Assembly: GCF_017599385.1 (NCBI RefSeq) | Contig: NZ_JAGFPK010000002.1 | Coordinates: forward strand, 248,001-312,000 | DNA from: Ciceribacter sp. L1K22 | GTDB taxonomy: Bacteria > Pseudomonadota > Alphaproteobacteria > Rhizobiales > Rhizobiaceae | Direction of reading: 5' to 3' | DNA: 64,000 bases | Shown: one piece after another, positions 8,343-18,225 of the stretch | Layout of the letters: every line of letters begins with the position of its first letter | Position numbering within the stretch: position 1 is the stretch's first letter | Notes under the pieces: generated by a model | The model's input: only the letters and a program-made list of their open reading frames with translations | The model's database searches: none | Told to the model about the DNA's origin: nothing | Program-made: the position numbers and the translations under genes

Positions 8343-9254
8343 CTAGCCCGAAACGAGGCTTCCCCGCGTAACCTCGACGCAGTCACCGCTCACGGATACG
8401 GACTGCAGCACACCTTGATCGCTCGTCACGTCGACGGTGATGCGGCTCGGGCGGCCCATCTCTATGCCCTGCTCGACGAAGAGACGTCGGGAACCGGTGA
8501 AGCCGTCCAGGAAGGCGAGGAAAGCGCCAAGGGCTGCCGAGGCGCTTCCCGTCGCGGGATCTTCCGCGACATTGTCGAACGGTGCGAACATACGCGCCCG
8601 CACGTGCCCGTCGCCGCAGCGAACGTAGAGAAACAGAGCGCAATCGCAATCATCGTGGGAGAAGGTCTCCCGAAGCGCGGCGAGTGAGGATATGTCGACC
8701 GCGGCGCGGCCGAGAGCGTCCAGGTCAGTGAGTTCAACAACGATGAACGTGAGGCCTACCGACATAAAGACCGGTTCATGTGCCGAGATCTTCACCTCAT
8801 CGCGGGCCAGTCCGATGCATTGTGCGAGCCTTCCGGCCTCGATCAAAGACCCGATCGTGAGCGGTCCGGGCGCACGGATCGACGCTCCCGTGACTCGGGC
8901 ACCGTCTCGCATCAGCTTTACCTCCACGAGGCCGGCCTTCTCCTCGAACCTCAGGACATCATCGACACTGCGCCCGAAGAGGGAACCGAGATTGCCAATG
9001 ACGAAGGCGGTCCCGACATTCGGATGCCCGGCAAAGGGAACCTCGGTGACTGGCGTAAAGATGCGTACCGCCGCAGTGTTGGCCGTATCTTCAGGGGGAA
9101 GAACGAATGTCGTTTCCGAATAGCCGAACTCGGCGGCGATCTTTTGCATATCGCTGTCGGCCAGGCCCGCAGCATCGAAGACGACGGCAAGCGGATTTCC
9201 GGAAAACCGTTTCGTGGTGAAGACGTCGACCGTCTGGAAATGGCGTTCCGGCAT
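8343..9254 (-). CDS. PhzF family isomerase-like protein
   Basis: A 303-residue protein with two-lobed PhzF/diaminopimelate-epimerase-fold features: the opening FQTVDVFTTKRFSGNPLAVVFD, the segment GYSETTFVLPP with the family's catalytic Glu, AGHPNVGTAF, and DPATGSASAALGAFL near the C-terminus. Family members isomerise small amino or hydroxy acids; the phenazine enzyme is only one of many. No phenazine genes are nearby, so the substrate is unknown. The start at 9254 has GGAGGCGAG upstream; longer frames extend into non-conserved sequence. Confidence 0.88.
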   Translation of the reverse strand: MPERHFQTVDVFTTKRFSGNPLAVVFDAAGLADSDMQKIAAEFGYSETTFVLPPEDTANTAAVRIFTPVTEVPFAGHPNVGTAFVIGNLGSLFGRSVDDVLRFEEKAGLVEVKLMRDGARVTGASIRAPGPLTIGSLIEAGRLAQCIGLARDEVKISAHEPVFMSVGLTFIVVELTDLDALGRAAVDISSLAALRETFSHDDCDCALFLYVRCGDGHVRARMFAPFDNVAEDPATGSASAALGAFLAFLDGFTGSRRLFVEQGIEMGRPSRITVDVTSDQGVLQSVSVSGDCVEVTRGSLVSG

Positions 9255-9291
9255 TACTCGCCTCCGTGTTGCGATGACGAGGCTATAACGG

Positions 9292-9317
9292 AAAAGCCCG
9301 GTCGAAACCGGGCTTTT
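9292..9317 (-). terminator. Hairpin terminator downstream of fda
   Basis: AAAAGCCCGG and CCGGGCTTTT pair perfectly around a six-base loop, 54 bases after the fda stop on the minus strand and ahead of the PhzF gene. Confidence 0.75.
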
Positions 9318-9370
9318 GTGTCTCGGTGACAATAATCATCGTGCGAAGAAACGCGCCAGATGCAGCGGCG

Positions 9371-10267
9371 TCAGGCCTTGTTCACGCTCGCTGCGTAGAT
9401 TTCATCGATCGTTTCGGCGAGACTTGCGTCGAATTCCGCATCGCTCATTTGCACGCGCAGGTTCTCCGTCAGCGCGCGTGAGAAGCTTGCGATCATGCCG
9501 TGGTTTTTCCGCAATTTCTCGCAGGCATCCGCGCGGCTGTAGCCGCCGGACAGCGCGACGACCCGGATCACGGATTTATGGGCGCCCAAGGGCTCATAGA
9601 AACCGTCGACCGTCGGGATCGTCAGCTTGAGCATGACCTGTTCGCCGGCCGGCAGCTTGTCGAGTTGCGCCGCAATCTCGTCTCGAAGAATGGCTTCAGC
9701 CGCTTCTTTCGTCGGGCTCTTGATGGAGACCTCGGGTTCGACGATCGGGACCAAACCCTGGCCGATGATCTGGCGCGCCACTTCGAACTGTTGCTTGACG
9801 ACCGCGGCAATGCCGGTCTTGTCGGCGTGAGCAATAACGGAGCGCATCTTGGTGCCGAAGATGCTCTTGTCGCGCCCCCGGATAAGGAGAGGATCAAGGT
9901 CCGGCATCGGCTTCATCAGTTGAACGCCGTTGTCCTCGTCCAGCAGGCCCTTGTCGACCTTCAGGAACGGCACGACGCCGCGCTTTTCCCACAGGTAGGA
10001 CGGAACTGCCTGTCCATCGACATCGCCGTCCATGGTGCGCTCGAACAAGATGGCGCCGATAACCTTGTCTCCGGAAAAGGCCGGAGCCTTCATGATCCGG
10101 ACGCGCATGGCATGCATCAGGCGGAACATTTCTTCGTCGCCGTTGTAGTCGGTCTCCGCAATGCCGTAGAGCAGCAACGCCTTGGGTGTTGAACCACCGC
10201 TCTGATCGAGCGCCGCAATGAAACCGGGCGCCGAGCCGATTTTGTTCAACATCTTCGCGTCCACCAT
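9371..10267 (-). CDS. fda: Fructose-bisphosphate aldolase, class I
   Basis: A 298-residue class I (Schiff-base) aldolase of the short bacterial type (about 295 residues), opening with GFIAALDQSGGSTPKAL. It reversibly splits fructose 1,6-bisphosphate into dihydroxyacetone phosphate and glyceraldehyde 3-phosphate in the cytoplasm. It is the last gene of a minus-strand group tkt, gap, antiporter, pgk, fda, which fits gluconeogenesis and the Entner-Doudoroff-based metabolism of rhizobia. The 225 bases upstream hold two overlapping perfect inverted repeats (10386-10433) that look like operators, so it may be regulated apart from pgk. Confidence 0.94.
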   Translation of the reverse strand: MVDAKMLNKIGSAPGFIAALDQSGGSTPKALLLYGIAETDYNGDEEMFRLMHAMRVRIMKAPAFSGDKVIGAILFERTMDGDVDGQAVPSYLWEKRGVVPFLKVDKGLLDEDNGVQLMKPMPDLDPLLIRGRDKSIFGTKMRSVIAHADKTGIAAVVKQQFEVARQIIGQGLVPIVEPEVSIKSPTKEAAEAILRDEIAAQLDKLPAGEQVMLKLTIPTVDGFYEPLGAHKSVIRVVALSGGYSRADACEKLRKNHGMIASFSRALTENLRVQMSDAEFDASLAETIDEIYAASVNKA

Positions 10268-10385
10268 GCTTCACTCCTATCCCAAAAAAATAGCGCGCCG
10301 GGCGCTCAAAACGACTTGCAGACCTAGTGACCCAGTGGCCGATACCAGAAGTTTTTTGGAGGGGGAATATGCCGGTAAGCTATTG

Positions 10386-10412
10386 AAACGATTGAAATCA
10401 TTTCAATCGTTT
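10386..10412. promoter_or_regulatory. Perfect 13-bp palindrome upstream of fda
   Basis: AAACGATTGAAAT (10386-10398) and ATTTCAATCGTTT (10400-10412) form a perfect inverted repeat around one central base. It is AT-rich, has no T tail, and lies about 120 bases before fda and 81 after pgk. It resembles a helix-turn-helix repressor operator (LacI-type proteins bind sites of this kind), though the regulator is not in the window. Confidence 0.55.
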
Positions 10413-10433
10413 AAAATATTGAACTATTTTAAA
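10410..10433. promoter_or_regulatory. Second overlapping inverted repeat upstream of fda
   Basis: TTTAAAATA (10410-10418) and TATTTTAAA (10425-10433) form a perfect 9-bp inverted repeat with a six-base spacer, sharing three bases with the neighbouring palindrome. The two could bind competing or cooperating proteins. Confidence 0.45.
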
Positions 10434-10492
10434 GAGGTAAGTTAACAGGGATGCGCGGCGTCAATCCGCGCATCCGATGACGGCGAGACCGC

Positions 10493-11695
10493 TCAGCCTG
10501 CTGTCGACAGAACCGAAACACCCGGCAGTTCCTTGCCTTCCATCCACTCCAGGAATGCCCCGCCGGCTGTCGACACATAAGTGAAGTCATCGGCGACACC
10601 GGCATGGTTGAGAGCGGAGACCGTGTCGCCGCCGCCGGCGACGGAAACCAGTTTGCCCGCACGGGTTCTTTCCGCCGCGTACTTTGCCGCGGCCACCGTC
10701 GCGGCATCGAACGGCGTTATCTCGAATGCTCCCATCGGGCCGTTCCAGACGAGGGTCGCTGCGCGGCCGATCCACTCGTTGACCTTTTCGATCGACTTCG
10801 GTCCTACGTCGAGCACCATTGCGTCGGACGGAATGGCGTTGATATCAACAACCTCGTTGGCGGCACCCGCCTTGAACTCGCGGGCAACCACGCCGTCGAC
10901 GGGCAGAACAATGGCGCAGCCCGCGGTCGCAGCCTCGATCATGATCTGTTTCGCGGTTTCGGCCAGATCATGTTCGCAAAGGGATTTGCCAACGTTCACG
11001 CCCTGTGCCGCAAGGAAGGTGTTGGCCATGCCGCCACCGATCACCAGGGCGTCGACCTTCTTTACGAGGTTCTGCAGCAGGTCGATCTTGGTGGAGACCT
11101 TCGCGCCGCCGACAATCGCCACCACGGGGCGGGTCGGCTTGCCCAAGCCCTTTTCCAGGGCCTCCAGCTCCGCCTGCATCGTGCGTCCGGCATAGGCGGG
11201 CATGTGATGGGCGAGGCCTTCGGTGGACGCATGCGCGCGATGTGCGGCCGAAAACGCGTCGTTGACGAAAATGTCGCCGTTCTTTGCGAGCTCTGCAGTG
11301 AACTCAGGTGTGTTCTTTTCCTCGCCTTTATGGAACCGCGTATTCTCCAGCAGCAGGATGTCGCCATTGTTCATCGCATCGATCGCTTTTGAGGCTTCCG
11401 GGCCGATGCAGTCGCCGGCGAATTCGACGCTCTGATCGAGGATTTCCTCCACCGCGGCGGCGATCGGCTTCAGCGACATATCAGCCACGGGCTCACCCTT
11501 CGGGCGGCCAAAATGGGCGAGAAGGATGACCTTGGCACCCTTGCGAGACAGTTCCTGGATCGTTGGCGCCACACGTTCGATGCGGGTCGAGTCGCTGACC
11601 TTGCCGTCCGCCATCGGCACGTTGAGGTCGACGCGCACCAGTACGCGCTTGCCCTTTATGTCGGTGAGATCGTCCAAAGTCTTGAAAGCCGGCAT
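10493..11695 (-). CDS. pgk: Phosphoglycerate kinase
   Basis: A 400-residue enzyme with the PGK N-terminal signature [14 protein letters not shown], the substrate loop [23 protein letters not shown], and the C-terminal nucleotide-binding [11 protein letters not shown]. It interconverts 1,3-bisphosphoglycerate plus ADP with 3-phosphoglycerate plus ATP. Length and motifs are complete. It lies 74 bases downstream of the antiporter and 225 upstream of fda on the same strand. Confidence 0.97.
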   Translation of the reverse strand: MPAFKTLDDLTDIKGKRVLVRVDLNVPMADGKVSDSTRIERVAPTIQELSRKGAKVILLAHFGRPKGEPVADMSLKPIAAAVEEILDQSVEFAGDCIGPEASKAIDAMNNGDILLLENTRFHKGEEKNTPEFTAELAKNGDIFVNDAFSAAHRAHASTEGLAHHMPAYAGRTMQAELEALEKGLGKPTRPVVAIVGGAKVSTKIDLLQNLVKKVDALVIGGGMANTFLAAQGVNVGKSLCEHDLAETAKQIMIEAATAGCAIVLPVDGVVAREFKAGAANEVVDINAIPSDAMVLDVGPKSIEKVNEWIGRAATLVWNGPMGAFEITPFDAATVAAAKYAAERTRAGKLVSVAGGGDTVSALNHAGVADDFTYVSTAGGAFLEWMEGKELPGVSVLSTAG

Positions 11696-11769
11696 GTCGT
11701 TATCCGTCGTTGTGATTTGAAAGGGTGATGGCGCAGACCTTACTCCGGCTCAATGACAGATCAAACAGA

Positions 11770-13614
11770 TCACATCCTGTTTTCCTTCTCGGACAGGCTT
11801 CTTTTGCGAGCGCGATAACGTCGCAGTGCGTCACGGACCGTATGGGCGGTCTCCCGCATATTGAGGAAGATTGGTAGCGTGGTGGCGGGAACGACAGCTT
11901 CCAGTGAAATGCCGACAGAGGATATGCGGCCATTGTCGTCAGTACCGCGGACGATCAGAATAACGTTGCTGACGCGGACCCGATCCCCGTATTCCGGATG
12001 ACTGCCGATACGTGCCTCGATCAGCTCGCCGACGGTCTTGGCCTTGTCCGCTTCGCTGATGAGGCCGGGGCCATAGGCAAGGTCGAGCTCCTCGGCCGGT
12101 CGGGACGGTGAGATCGTGAAAGTCCCGAAGAATTCGGTATCGTCCTCGTCCAGCTTGGCCTTTTCCGCGAAGAGGCGGTCGAGCAGCCGCGAATAGCCCG
12201 GCGCGATGAAGAGGTAGACCTGATCGTTCTCGCGAAGCCGTCCGGCATACTGGTAGCGCATCGACTTGCCGTCGCGGATGACCAGTGAAGGCATAGCCCA
12301 GCGCGGGATGCGTTCGCCGCTGATGATCGGGCTTCCGGCAACGACGCGATACGAGACGAGTTCGTGATTGGCCGCGCCGGGCAGGTCGAGTTCGTACTTT
12401 TCGATCGCGCCGAGGCGTGGCGGGACGATGAGGCCGAGTGCTCTCGCCATGGGCTTGATGGTCCAGCCCTGCATCGCGAGAGAAAGCATGACGACGATGA
12501 ACGTGGTGTTGAAGTAGATCGCTCCGTTCTCGATACCACCCAGCACCGGCAGGATGGCAAGCAGAATGGACACCGCCCCGCGCAGGCCGACCCAGGCGAT
12601 AAAGCCGGTCTCGCGTTGCGTAAAGTCGAAGGGAAGCAGGCTGAGCCAGACTGCGATCGGTCGCGCGATGAACACCAGGAAGAGCGCGAGGATGGCGGCC
12701 GGCGCCAGGGTGTTGACGAAGTCGGAGGGTGTCGCCAAAAGGCCCAGTACGAGGAACATAATGATCTGGGCAAGCCAGGTCAGCCCCTCCTGGAATCTCG
12801 AAATTGCCGGTCCGGCCGGGATCTTCTTGTTGCCGACGAAAATGCCCGCGACATACACGGCAAGAAAACCACTGCCGCCCACGGCGCCTGTATAGGAAAA
12901 GACCACCAGCGACAGGGCCAGGACGACGATCGGAAGGAGGCCTCGTTCAATCCGGATATGACGGAGGATAAGGACGATCACGTATCCACCGATCAGCCCC
13001 AGCAAAAGGCCCATGCCCATTTGCTCGACAAACATCCGCAGCAGACCGAGACCTGCTGCCCATCCTGTTTCTTCACTGCCGTTCTGGGAGACAAGCGTGA
13101 CCAGAGCCAGCGTCAGGAAGATGGCCATCGGATCGTTCGTTCCGGATTCGACTTCCAGTGTCGAACGCACCTTGTCGCGAATGTTGATACCGCCGATTCG
13201 CAAAAGGAAGAACACCGCAGCAGCGTCCGTCGAGGCGACGATCGAGCCAAGCAGCATGCCCTCCAACAGGCTGAGACCCAGGATCCAACTCGCCGCCAGA
13301 CCGAAGAGCCCAGCCGTCAGCAATACGCCGGCGGTTGACAAGACGATCGCCGGGAAGGCCGCGATCTTGAACGAATGCAACGAGGTTCCGTACCCGGAAT
13401 CGAAAAGGATGATGGCAAGTGCGATCGAGCCTATCGCATAGGCTGTCTCATAGCTGGAAAATTCTATGCCTAGCCCGTCCACTCCGGCGATCAGCCCGAC
13501 GAGGAGAAAGAGCAAAAGCAAGGGGGCGCCGAAGCGGAAGGCAAGCAGGCTGGAGAACGCTGCAAACAGGATCAACGCCGTCAACACGAGCGTGACGAGA
13601 TAAAACGTCTCCAA
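11770..13614 (-). CDS. Potassium/proton antiporter, CPA1 family (NhaP2/CvrA-like)
   Basis: A 614-residue protein: about twelve membrane helices over residues 1-400, with the helix LVGLIAGVDGLGIEF and the ion-site region DAAAVFFLLR/ESGTNDPMAIFLT, followed by a cytoplasmic regulatory tail with a TrkA-C-like segment (about residues 400-490) and a CorC/HlyC-like C-terminal part. This is the NhaP2/CvrA arrangement, which exchanges cytoplasmic K+ for external protons. It sits between gap and pgk, an odd position inside a carbon-metabolism cluster. The terminator after gap suggests it is transcribed separately from gap. Confidence 0.85.
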   Translation of the reverse strand: METFYLVTLVLTALILFAAFSSLLAFRFGAPLLLLFLLVGLIAGVDGLGIEFSSYETAYAIGSIALAIILFDSGYGTSLHSFKIAAFPAIVLSTAGVLLTAGLFGLAASWILGLSLLEGMLLGSIVASTDAAAVFFLLRIGGINIRDKVRSTLEVESGTNDPMAIFLTLALVTLVSQNGSEETGWAAGLGLLRMFVEQMGMGLLLGLIGGYVIVLILRHIRIERGLLPIVVLALSLVVFSYTGAVGGSGFLAVYVAGIFVGNKKIPAGPAISRFQEGLTWLAQIIMFLVLGLLATPSDFVNTLAPAAILALFLVFIARPIAVWLSLLPFDFTQRETGFIAWVGLRGAVSILLAILPVLGGIENGAIYFNTTFIVVMLSLAMQGWTIKPMARALGLIVPPRLGAIEKYELDLPGAANHELVSYRVVAGSPIISGERIPRWAMPSLVIRDGKSMRYQYAGRLRENDQVYLFIAPGYSRLLDRLFAEKAKLDEDDTEFFGTFTISPSRPAEELDLAYGPGLISEADKAKTVGELIEARIGSHPEYGDRVRVSNVILIVRGTDDNGRISSVGISLEAVVPATTLPIFLNMRETAHTVRDALRRYRARKRSLSEKENRM

Positions 13615-13746
13615 CTCCAGTCACCCCCTTACGAAACATGAAAATGGCCTCGCGCAGCAACGCAGGCCCTTGTCTTCTGATTCCCATTCACTTGGTGAAG
13701 GAATATTGAATGGGAATGATGATCCTCTCAAGGCAATGAGACAATT

Positions 13747-13778
13747 AAAAAAGGCGGACCGACGATCGGTCCGCCTTT
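13747..13778 (-). terminator. Intrinsic terminator of gap
   Basis: AAAGGCGGACCG and its complement form a stem with a five-base loop, followed by six T residues on the minus strand, 26 bases after the gap stop. Confidence 0.93.
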
Positions 13779-13804
13779 ATGGCTAACAAATACTGAACGA
13801 TGGT

Positions 13805-14815
13805 TCAGATGAGCTTTGCGAAAGCTACGGCCGTGTCGGCCATGCGGTTCGAGAAGCCCCACTCATTGTCGTACCAAGAGAGAATGCGCACGAAATTGCC
13901 TTCCAGAACCTTGGTCTGGTCGATCGCGAAGATCGAGGAGTGGCTGTCGTGGTTGAAGTCGCGCGAGACGAGCGGCTCCTCGGTGTAGCCGAGGATGCCC
14001 TTCAGGGCGCCGTTGGACGCAGCCTTGATCGCTTCGTTGATTTCTTCCTTGGAGGTGTTCTTCTTGGCGACGAACTTGAAATCGACAACCGAAACGTTCG
14101 GGGTCGGAACGCGGATCGACGTGCCGTCGAGCTTGCCCTTCAGATGCGGAAGCACGAGGCCGACTGCCTTGGCCGCGCCGGTCGAGGTCGGGATCATCGA
14201 AAGAGCCGCAGCACGGGCGCGGTAGAGATCCTTGTGCATGGTGTCGAGCGTCGGCTGATCACCGGTGTAGGAATGGATCGTGGTCATGAAGCCGTGGTCG
14301 ATGCCGACGGCATCATCAAGAACCTTGACCACCGGAACCAGGCAGTTTGTGGTGCAGGACGCATTCGAGATGACAAGATGGTCCTTGGTCAGCTTGTCGT
14401 GGTTGACGCCGAAGACGACCGTCAGATCCGCGCCGTCTGCGGGCGCTGACACGATCACGCGCTTTGCACCAGCCGTCAGGTGGGCGGCTGCCTTGTCGCG
14501 TGCGGTGAAAATGCCGGTGCACTCCATGGCGATATCGACGCCGAGTTCGCCGTGGGGGAGGGTTGCCGGGTCCTTGATCGCGGTAACCTTGATCGGCTTG
14601 CCACCGCCGACGGAAATCGTGTCGCCATCGACTTTGACATCGGCCGGGAACTTGCCGTGGATCGAGTCGTAGCGGAGCAGATGGGCATTGGTCTCGACCG
14701 GGCCGAGATCGTTGATGGCCACGACCTCGATGTCGGTGCGGCCAGACTCGACGATGGCGCGCAATACGTTGCGGCCGATGCGGCCGAAGCCGTTGATGGC
14801 AACTTTTACAGTCAT
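13805..14815 (-). CDS. gap: Glyceraldehyde-3-phosphate dehydrogenase, type I
   Basis: A 336-residue enzyme with the Rossmann start [18 protein letters not shown], the catalytic motif [10 protein letters not shown] (Cys154) and [10 protein letters not shown]. Asp36 at the end of the second strand (AINDL) suits NAD use. It oxidises glyceraldehyde 3-phosphate with phosphate to 1,3-bisphosphoglycerate. The ATG at 14815 has GGGAG nine bases upstream; an in-frame GTG three codons earlier is too close to that site. It follows tkt by 79 bases and ends in a strong terminator, so tkt-gap probably form one unit. Confidence 0.96.
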   Translation of the reverse strand: MTVKVAINGFGRIGRNVLRAIVESGRTDIEVVAINDLGPVETNAHLLRYDSIHGKFPADVKVDGDTISVGGGKPIKVTAIKDPATLPHGELGVDIAMECTGIFTARDKAAAHLTAGAKRVIVSAPADGADLTVVFGVNHDKLTKDHLVISNASCTTNCLVPVVKVLDDAVGIDHGFMTTIHSYTGDQPTLDTMHKDLYRARAAALSMIPTSTGAAKAVGLVLPHLKGKLDGTSIRVPTPNVSVVDFKFVAKKNTSKEEINEAIKAASNGALKGILGYTEEPLVSRDFNHDSHSSIFAIDQTKVLEGNFVRILSWYDNEWGFSNRMADTAVAFAKLI

Positions 14816-14894
14816 TACGATCACTCCCGCTATTAAGACAGGTTCAAGTTAATGGATCGGCCGCAGGGGCGAAATGCCCTTGCGGCGTTTGGCC

Positions 14895-16877
14895 TCAACC
14901 GAGCTTGGCGTCCGCCGCGGCGACCACGGCCTCAACCGTGATGCCGAAATATTTGTACAGATCCTTGGCCGGCGCCGAGGCGCCGAACGAATTCATGCCA
15001 ATGAAATCGCCGTCGGAGCCGATAAACGCGTCCCAGCCCTGGCGGATGCCCGCTTCGATCGCGATCTTCACCGGGGCCTTGCCGATGATGGCTTCCTGGT
15101 AATCGGCCGACTGTTCGAAGAAGAGTTCGAAGCAGGGCACCGAGACGACACGGGCGGAGATGCCCTTGTCGGCGAGCTGCTTCTGCGCCTTCACGGCGAT
15201 TTCCACTTCGGAGCCGGATGCGAAGATCGACACCTTGGCATCGCTCGCCGAGATGAGCTCGTAGGCGCCATATGCGCTGAGGTTCTTTTCTTCGTATTCG
15301 GTGCGGACCGGCATCAGGTTCTGGCGGGTAAGCGCCAGTCCGGACGGCCGGTTCTTATGATGGAGAGCGAGCTGCCAGCATTCCGCGGTCTCGGTTTCGT
15401 CGGCCGGACGGAACAGCAGAAGATTCGGGATGGCGCGAAGCGCTGCGACATGCTCCACAGGCTGGTGGGTGGGGCCGTCTTCACCAACACCGATCGAGTC
15501 GTGCGTCCAGACGTGCACGACGCGGATGCCCATGAGCGCGGCGAGGCGCACGGACGGGCGGCAGTAGTCGGAAAAGATCAGGAAGCCACCTGAATAGGGG
15601 ATCAGGCCGCCGTGCAGCGCGATGCCATTCATGGCGGCGGCCGTCGCATGCTCGCGAATGCCGTAGTGCATGTACCGGCCGGAGAAGTCGGTCGGCGTGA
15701 TCGAGGTCATCTGGCTGGTTTTGGTGTTGTTGGAGGGCGTCAGGTCGGCCGAGCCGCCAAGCGTTTCGGGCAGGAGGCCGTTGATGACTTCCAGAGCATC
15801 CTCCGAGGCCTTGCGCGTCGCCACGGTCGGGTTGTTCGCAGCAATCTTCTTCTTGAATGCGTCGATGGTCGCATCGAAGTTGCCCGGCAGATCGCCGGCG
15901 AAGCGGCGGTTGAATTCCGCGCGCTTTTCCGCATCGGCGGCGGCAAGACGCTCTTCCCACTCCTTGCGGGTCTTGGTCGACCGCAGGCCAGCGAGACGCC
16001 ATGCATCGAGAACATCGGCGGGCACAGAGAATGCTTCGGCTTCCCAGTTGAGCGCCTTACGGGTAGCGGCAATTTCCTCGGCGCCGAGCGGCGAACCGTG
16101 AACCTTGTGCGTGCCGGCCTTGTTCGGTGCGCCGAAGCCGATAACCGTCTTGCAGGCGATGAAGGTCGGGCGATCCGACTTCTGTGCCTGCTCGATCGCG
16201 GCGGAAATGGCTTCCGGATCATGGCCGTCGACTTTGATTGTGTTCCAGTTGACGGACTTGAAACGCGCGATCTGGTCGGTCGAGTCCGAGAGGGATACGG
16301 CGCCGTCGATGGTGATATTGTTGTCGTCCCAGAAGACGATCAGCTTGTTGAGTTTCAGGTGGCCAGCCATGGCGATGGCTTCCTGGCTGATGCCTTCCAT
16401 GAGGCAGCCGTCGCCGACCAGCACATAGGTGAAGTGGTTCTGCAGATCGGAACCGAATTCCTGCTCCAGCTTGCGCTCGGCGATTGCCATGCCGACCGCA
16501 TTCGCGATGCCCTGGCCGAGAGGTCCGGTGGTCGTCTCGATGCCGGAGGCGTGGCCGTATTCGGGGTGACCCGCGGTCTTGGAGTGCAACTGGCGGAACT
16601 GCTTGATGTCCTCGATCGTCATGTCCTCATATCCGGTGAGATAGAGGAGCGCATAGAGCAGCATGGAGCCGTGCCCGGCGGACAGCACGAAACGGTCGCG
16701 ATCCGGCCACAGCGGGTTCTTCGGATCGAACTTCAGATATCGGCTGAAAAGAACAGTGGCGATGTCGGCGGCGCCCATCGGCAGGCCGGGGTGACCGGAG
16801 TTGGCCTTTTCAACTGCATCCATCGCAAGGAAACGGATCGCATTGGCCATCCGGTTGTGTTTTTCAGGAGAAGTCAT
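14895..16877 (-). CDS. tkt: Transketolase
   Basis: A 660-residue thiamine-diphosphate enzyme with [16 protein letters not shown] near the N-terminus, the cofactor loop [16 protein letters not shown] and the transketolase segment [17 protein letters not shown]. It moves two-carbon ketol units between sugar phosphates in the pentose phosphate pathway. The start at 16877 matches the family N-terminus and removes 54 upstream codons of low plausibility. It opens the minus-strand group that continues with gap. Confidence 0.96.
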   Translation of the reverse strand: MTSPEKHNRMANAIRFLAMDAVEKANSGHPGLPMGAADIATVLFSRYLKFDPKNPLWPDRDRFVLSAGHGSMLLYALLYLTGYEDMTIEDIKQFRQLHSKTAGHPEYGHASGIETTTGPLGQGIANAVGMAIAERKLEQEFGSDLQNHFTYVLVGDGCLMEGISQEAIAMAGHLKLNKLIVFWDDNNITIDGAVSLSDSTDQIARFKSVNWNTIKVDGHDPEAISAAIEQAQKSDRPTFIACKTVIGFGAPNKAGTHKVHGSPLGAEEIAATRKALNWEAEAFSVPADVLDAWRLAGLRSTKTRKEWEERLAAADAEKRAEFNRRFAGDLPGNFDATIDAFKKKIAANNPTVATRKASEDALEVINGLLPETLGGSADLTPSNNTKTSQMTSITPTDFSGRYMHYGIREHATAAAMNGIALHGGLIPYSGGFLIFSDYCRPSVRLAALMGIRVVHVWTHDSIGVGEDGPTHQPVEHVAALRAIPNLLLFRPADETETAECWQLALHHKNRPSGLALTRQNLMPVRTEYEEKNLSAYGAYELISASDAKVSIFASGSEVEIAVKAQKQLADKGISARVVSVPCFELFFEQSADYQEAIIGKAPVKIAIEAGIRQGWDAFIGSDGDFIGMNSFGASAPAKDLYKYFGITVEAVVAAADAKLG

Positions 16878-17210
16878 GGCAGTTCCGCTTGTTCCGGGGT
16901 CTGGAGGAGGGCCGCGCGGGCGGTCCCTTGAAGGCGGCTGATCCATAGCAGGTGGATCGCGCAAGTCAACAAATCCAGAGGTAGGGTGCCTTGTTCCGTG
17001 CAAAAAACCGGGAGGCTGCACAACAATGCGGCACTGCATCCGGAGAAGGCTCTAACCGGTGATGATCCGCCGTATTCCACAGCAAAGGCGTGGCGAGACA
17101 CGTGCCGTTTCATTGACGCAGCCGCCCCCGCGCGGCTAGTGTCCCGCATCTAACAGGTAGGCCCGACGGGTCGATTCGGTCACCTTTTTTGGAAAAGCCG
17201 GGACAGCACA
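16878..17210. other. Intergenic region between tkt and the DUF4164 gene
   Basis: These 333 bases separate divergent genes. A plus-strand promoter candidate is at 17113-17141. I see no gene, RNA or repeat in the remainder; the tkt promoter should lie near 16900-17000 but no clear hexamers were found. Confidence 0.6.
17113..17141 (+). promoter_or_regulatory. Candidate promoter of the DUF4164-zapA operon
   Basis: TTGACG (17113-17118) and CTAGTG (17136-17141) are 17 bases apart, close to the rhizobial CTTGAC-N17-CTATAT pattern, about 70 bases before the first start codon. Confidence 0.45.
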
Positions 17211-17483
17211 ATGCCAACGCAAAGCAAGGTAGAGGCGGCTCTTGGCGCCTTGCGGCAGGCGATTGCCGGCCTTGAGAATGCCATCGACATGCGTCTTGAG
17301 GTTCAGCGCGAAAGCAGTGAGGTCGAAGGCGAGGTTAAGCGCGTTCATGCAGATCGTGCGCGGTTGGCGCAGGAACTCGACGAGTCTCAGTTTCGCGCCA
17401 ATCGTCTCGAGGAGGTCAATCGGGAAGTCTCCCGACGGCTGGTGACGGCGATGGAGACCATCCGGGCGGTCCTGGACAGGTAA
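17211..17483 (+). CDS. DUF4164 family coiled-coil protein
   Basis: A 90-residue, highly charged and almost wholly helical protein (QRESSEVEGEVKRVHADRAR and LDESQFRANRLEEVNREVSR), resembling DUF4164. In rhizobia this family is found just before zapA, as here, with a 33-base gap. The function is not established; the coiled coil and location suggest a partner of ZapA or the division apparatus, which is inference. Confidence 0.8.
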   Translation: MPTQSKVEAALGALRQAIAGLENAIDMRLEVQRESSEVEGEVKRVHADRARLAQELDESQFRANRLEEVNREVSRRLVTAMETIRAVLDR

Positions 17484-17516
17484 GTTGCAGATTTTCTACC
17501 CCGTACGGGAAAAATG

Positions 17517-17906
17517 ATGGCGCAGGTAACGGTCACAATAGACGGTAAGGCCTACAGAATGGCCTGTGAGGAAGGGCAGGAGGATCACCTCATTGCACTG
17601 TCCTCCACCTTCGACCGCTATGTCGGTCATTTGAAGACGCAATTTGGCGAGATAGGCGATCTGCGTCTCACGGTCATGGCCGGCATCATGGTGATGGACG
17701 AGCTGTCCGAACTGAACAAGCGGGTGGCGTCCCTGGAAAGCGAATTGACGGCGCTGCGCAGTGGACGGGACGAGGTTCTCGCCGGGGCAGAGAAGCGCGA
17801 AGAACTGCTTCTGTCGTCCGTTGTCGAACTCACGGAAAAACTAACCGGAATAACGCGGAAACTGACGGGACGCGCAGATCCAGTTGCGTCAACTCCTGGA
17901 GAGTGA
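17517..17906 (+). CDS. zapA: Cell division protein ZapA
   Basis: A 129-residue ZapA: N-terminal domain AQVTVTIDGKAYRMACEEGQ, then a long coiled coil with LRLTVMAGIMVMDELSEL. ZapA binds FtsZ and crosslinks protofilaments at the Z ring. A start one codon earlier (17514) is also possible. It is followed, as in many proteobacteria, by the 6S RNA, and the folate cyclo-ligase gene comes after a chemoreceptor gene on the other strand. Confidence 0.92.
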   Translation: MAQVTVTIDGKAYRMACEEGQEDHLIALSSTFDRYVGHLKTQFGEIGDLRLTVMAGIMVMDELSELNKRVASLESELTALRSGRDEVLAGAEKREELLLSSVVELTEKLTGITRKLTGRADPVASTPGE

Positions 17907-17975
17907 TGGCGGAAATCGGCAGGAAGGCTGAAGAGGCCACTGGCGGACGGCACGCTTACCTCCTATATTCACCAC

Positions 17976-18125
17976 GCGGTCTGCGCCTCACGACAGGAAC
18001 CACAATCCCTGGGGCCATACTCGATCCAAAGGGAGCTGTCCCTGGCCAGGCCCGTGGGCTTGGACATATGGCGCCCACCTACGTTTGTAGGCACCCAGGA
18101 TCGTAAATCTCCATCGGTTGCCGTG
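17976..18125 (+). ncRNA. ssrS: 6S RNA (SsrS), approximate ends
   Basis: The stretch after zapA has the features expected of 6S RNA: the conserved neighbourhood (zapA before, 5-formyltetrahydrofolate cyclo-ligase after), a -10-like TATATT at 17964-17969 giving a start near 17976, an opening CCACGCGG able to pair with CCGTGG near the 3' end, and G/C-rich paired segments flanking a central region (ATCCCTGGGGCC on one side, GGCACCCAGGAT on the other). 6S RNA mimics an open promoter and holds sigma-70 RNA polymerase in stationary phase. The exact ends are estimated, and a fold was not computed. Confidence 0.7.
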
Positions 18126-18175
18126 GATCGCGCCTCGTTGTTTCAAGGCCTGAGACGGTGCCGCCAAGACGCAAA

Positions 18176-18199
18176 AGGCGGCAGCTTTCGCCACCGCCT
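18176..18199. terminator. Hairpin between 6S RNA and the chemoreceptor
   Basis: AGGCGG (18176-18181) and CCGCCT (18194-18199) can pair around a 12-base loop; CATGCTTTT follows on the plus strand. It may end the 6S transcript or the convergent chemoreceptor transcript. The stem is short. Confidence 0.4.
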
Positions 18200-18225
18200 C
18201 ATGCTTTTAGGTTAGGCAGTCCGCC

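Noticed and set aside
8343..9254. Phenazine biosynthesis locus
   Set aside because: Only a PhzF-like gene is present; no other phz gene is near, and the family is functionally broad.
15612..16931. A 439-codon plus-strand open frame over tkt
   Set aside because: Antisense shadow of transketolase; no motif.
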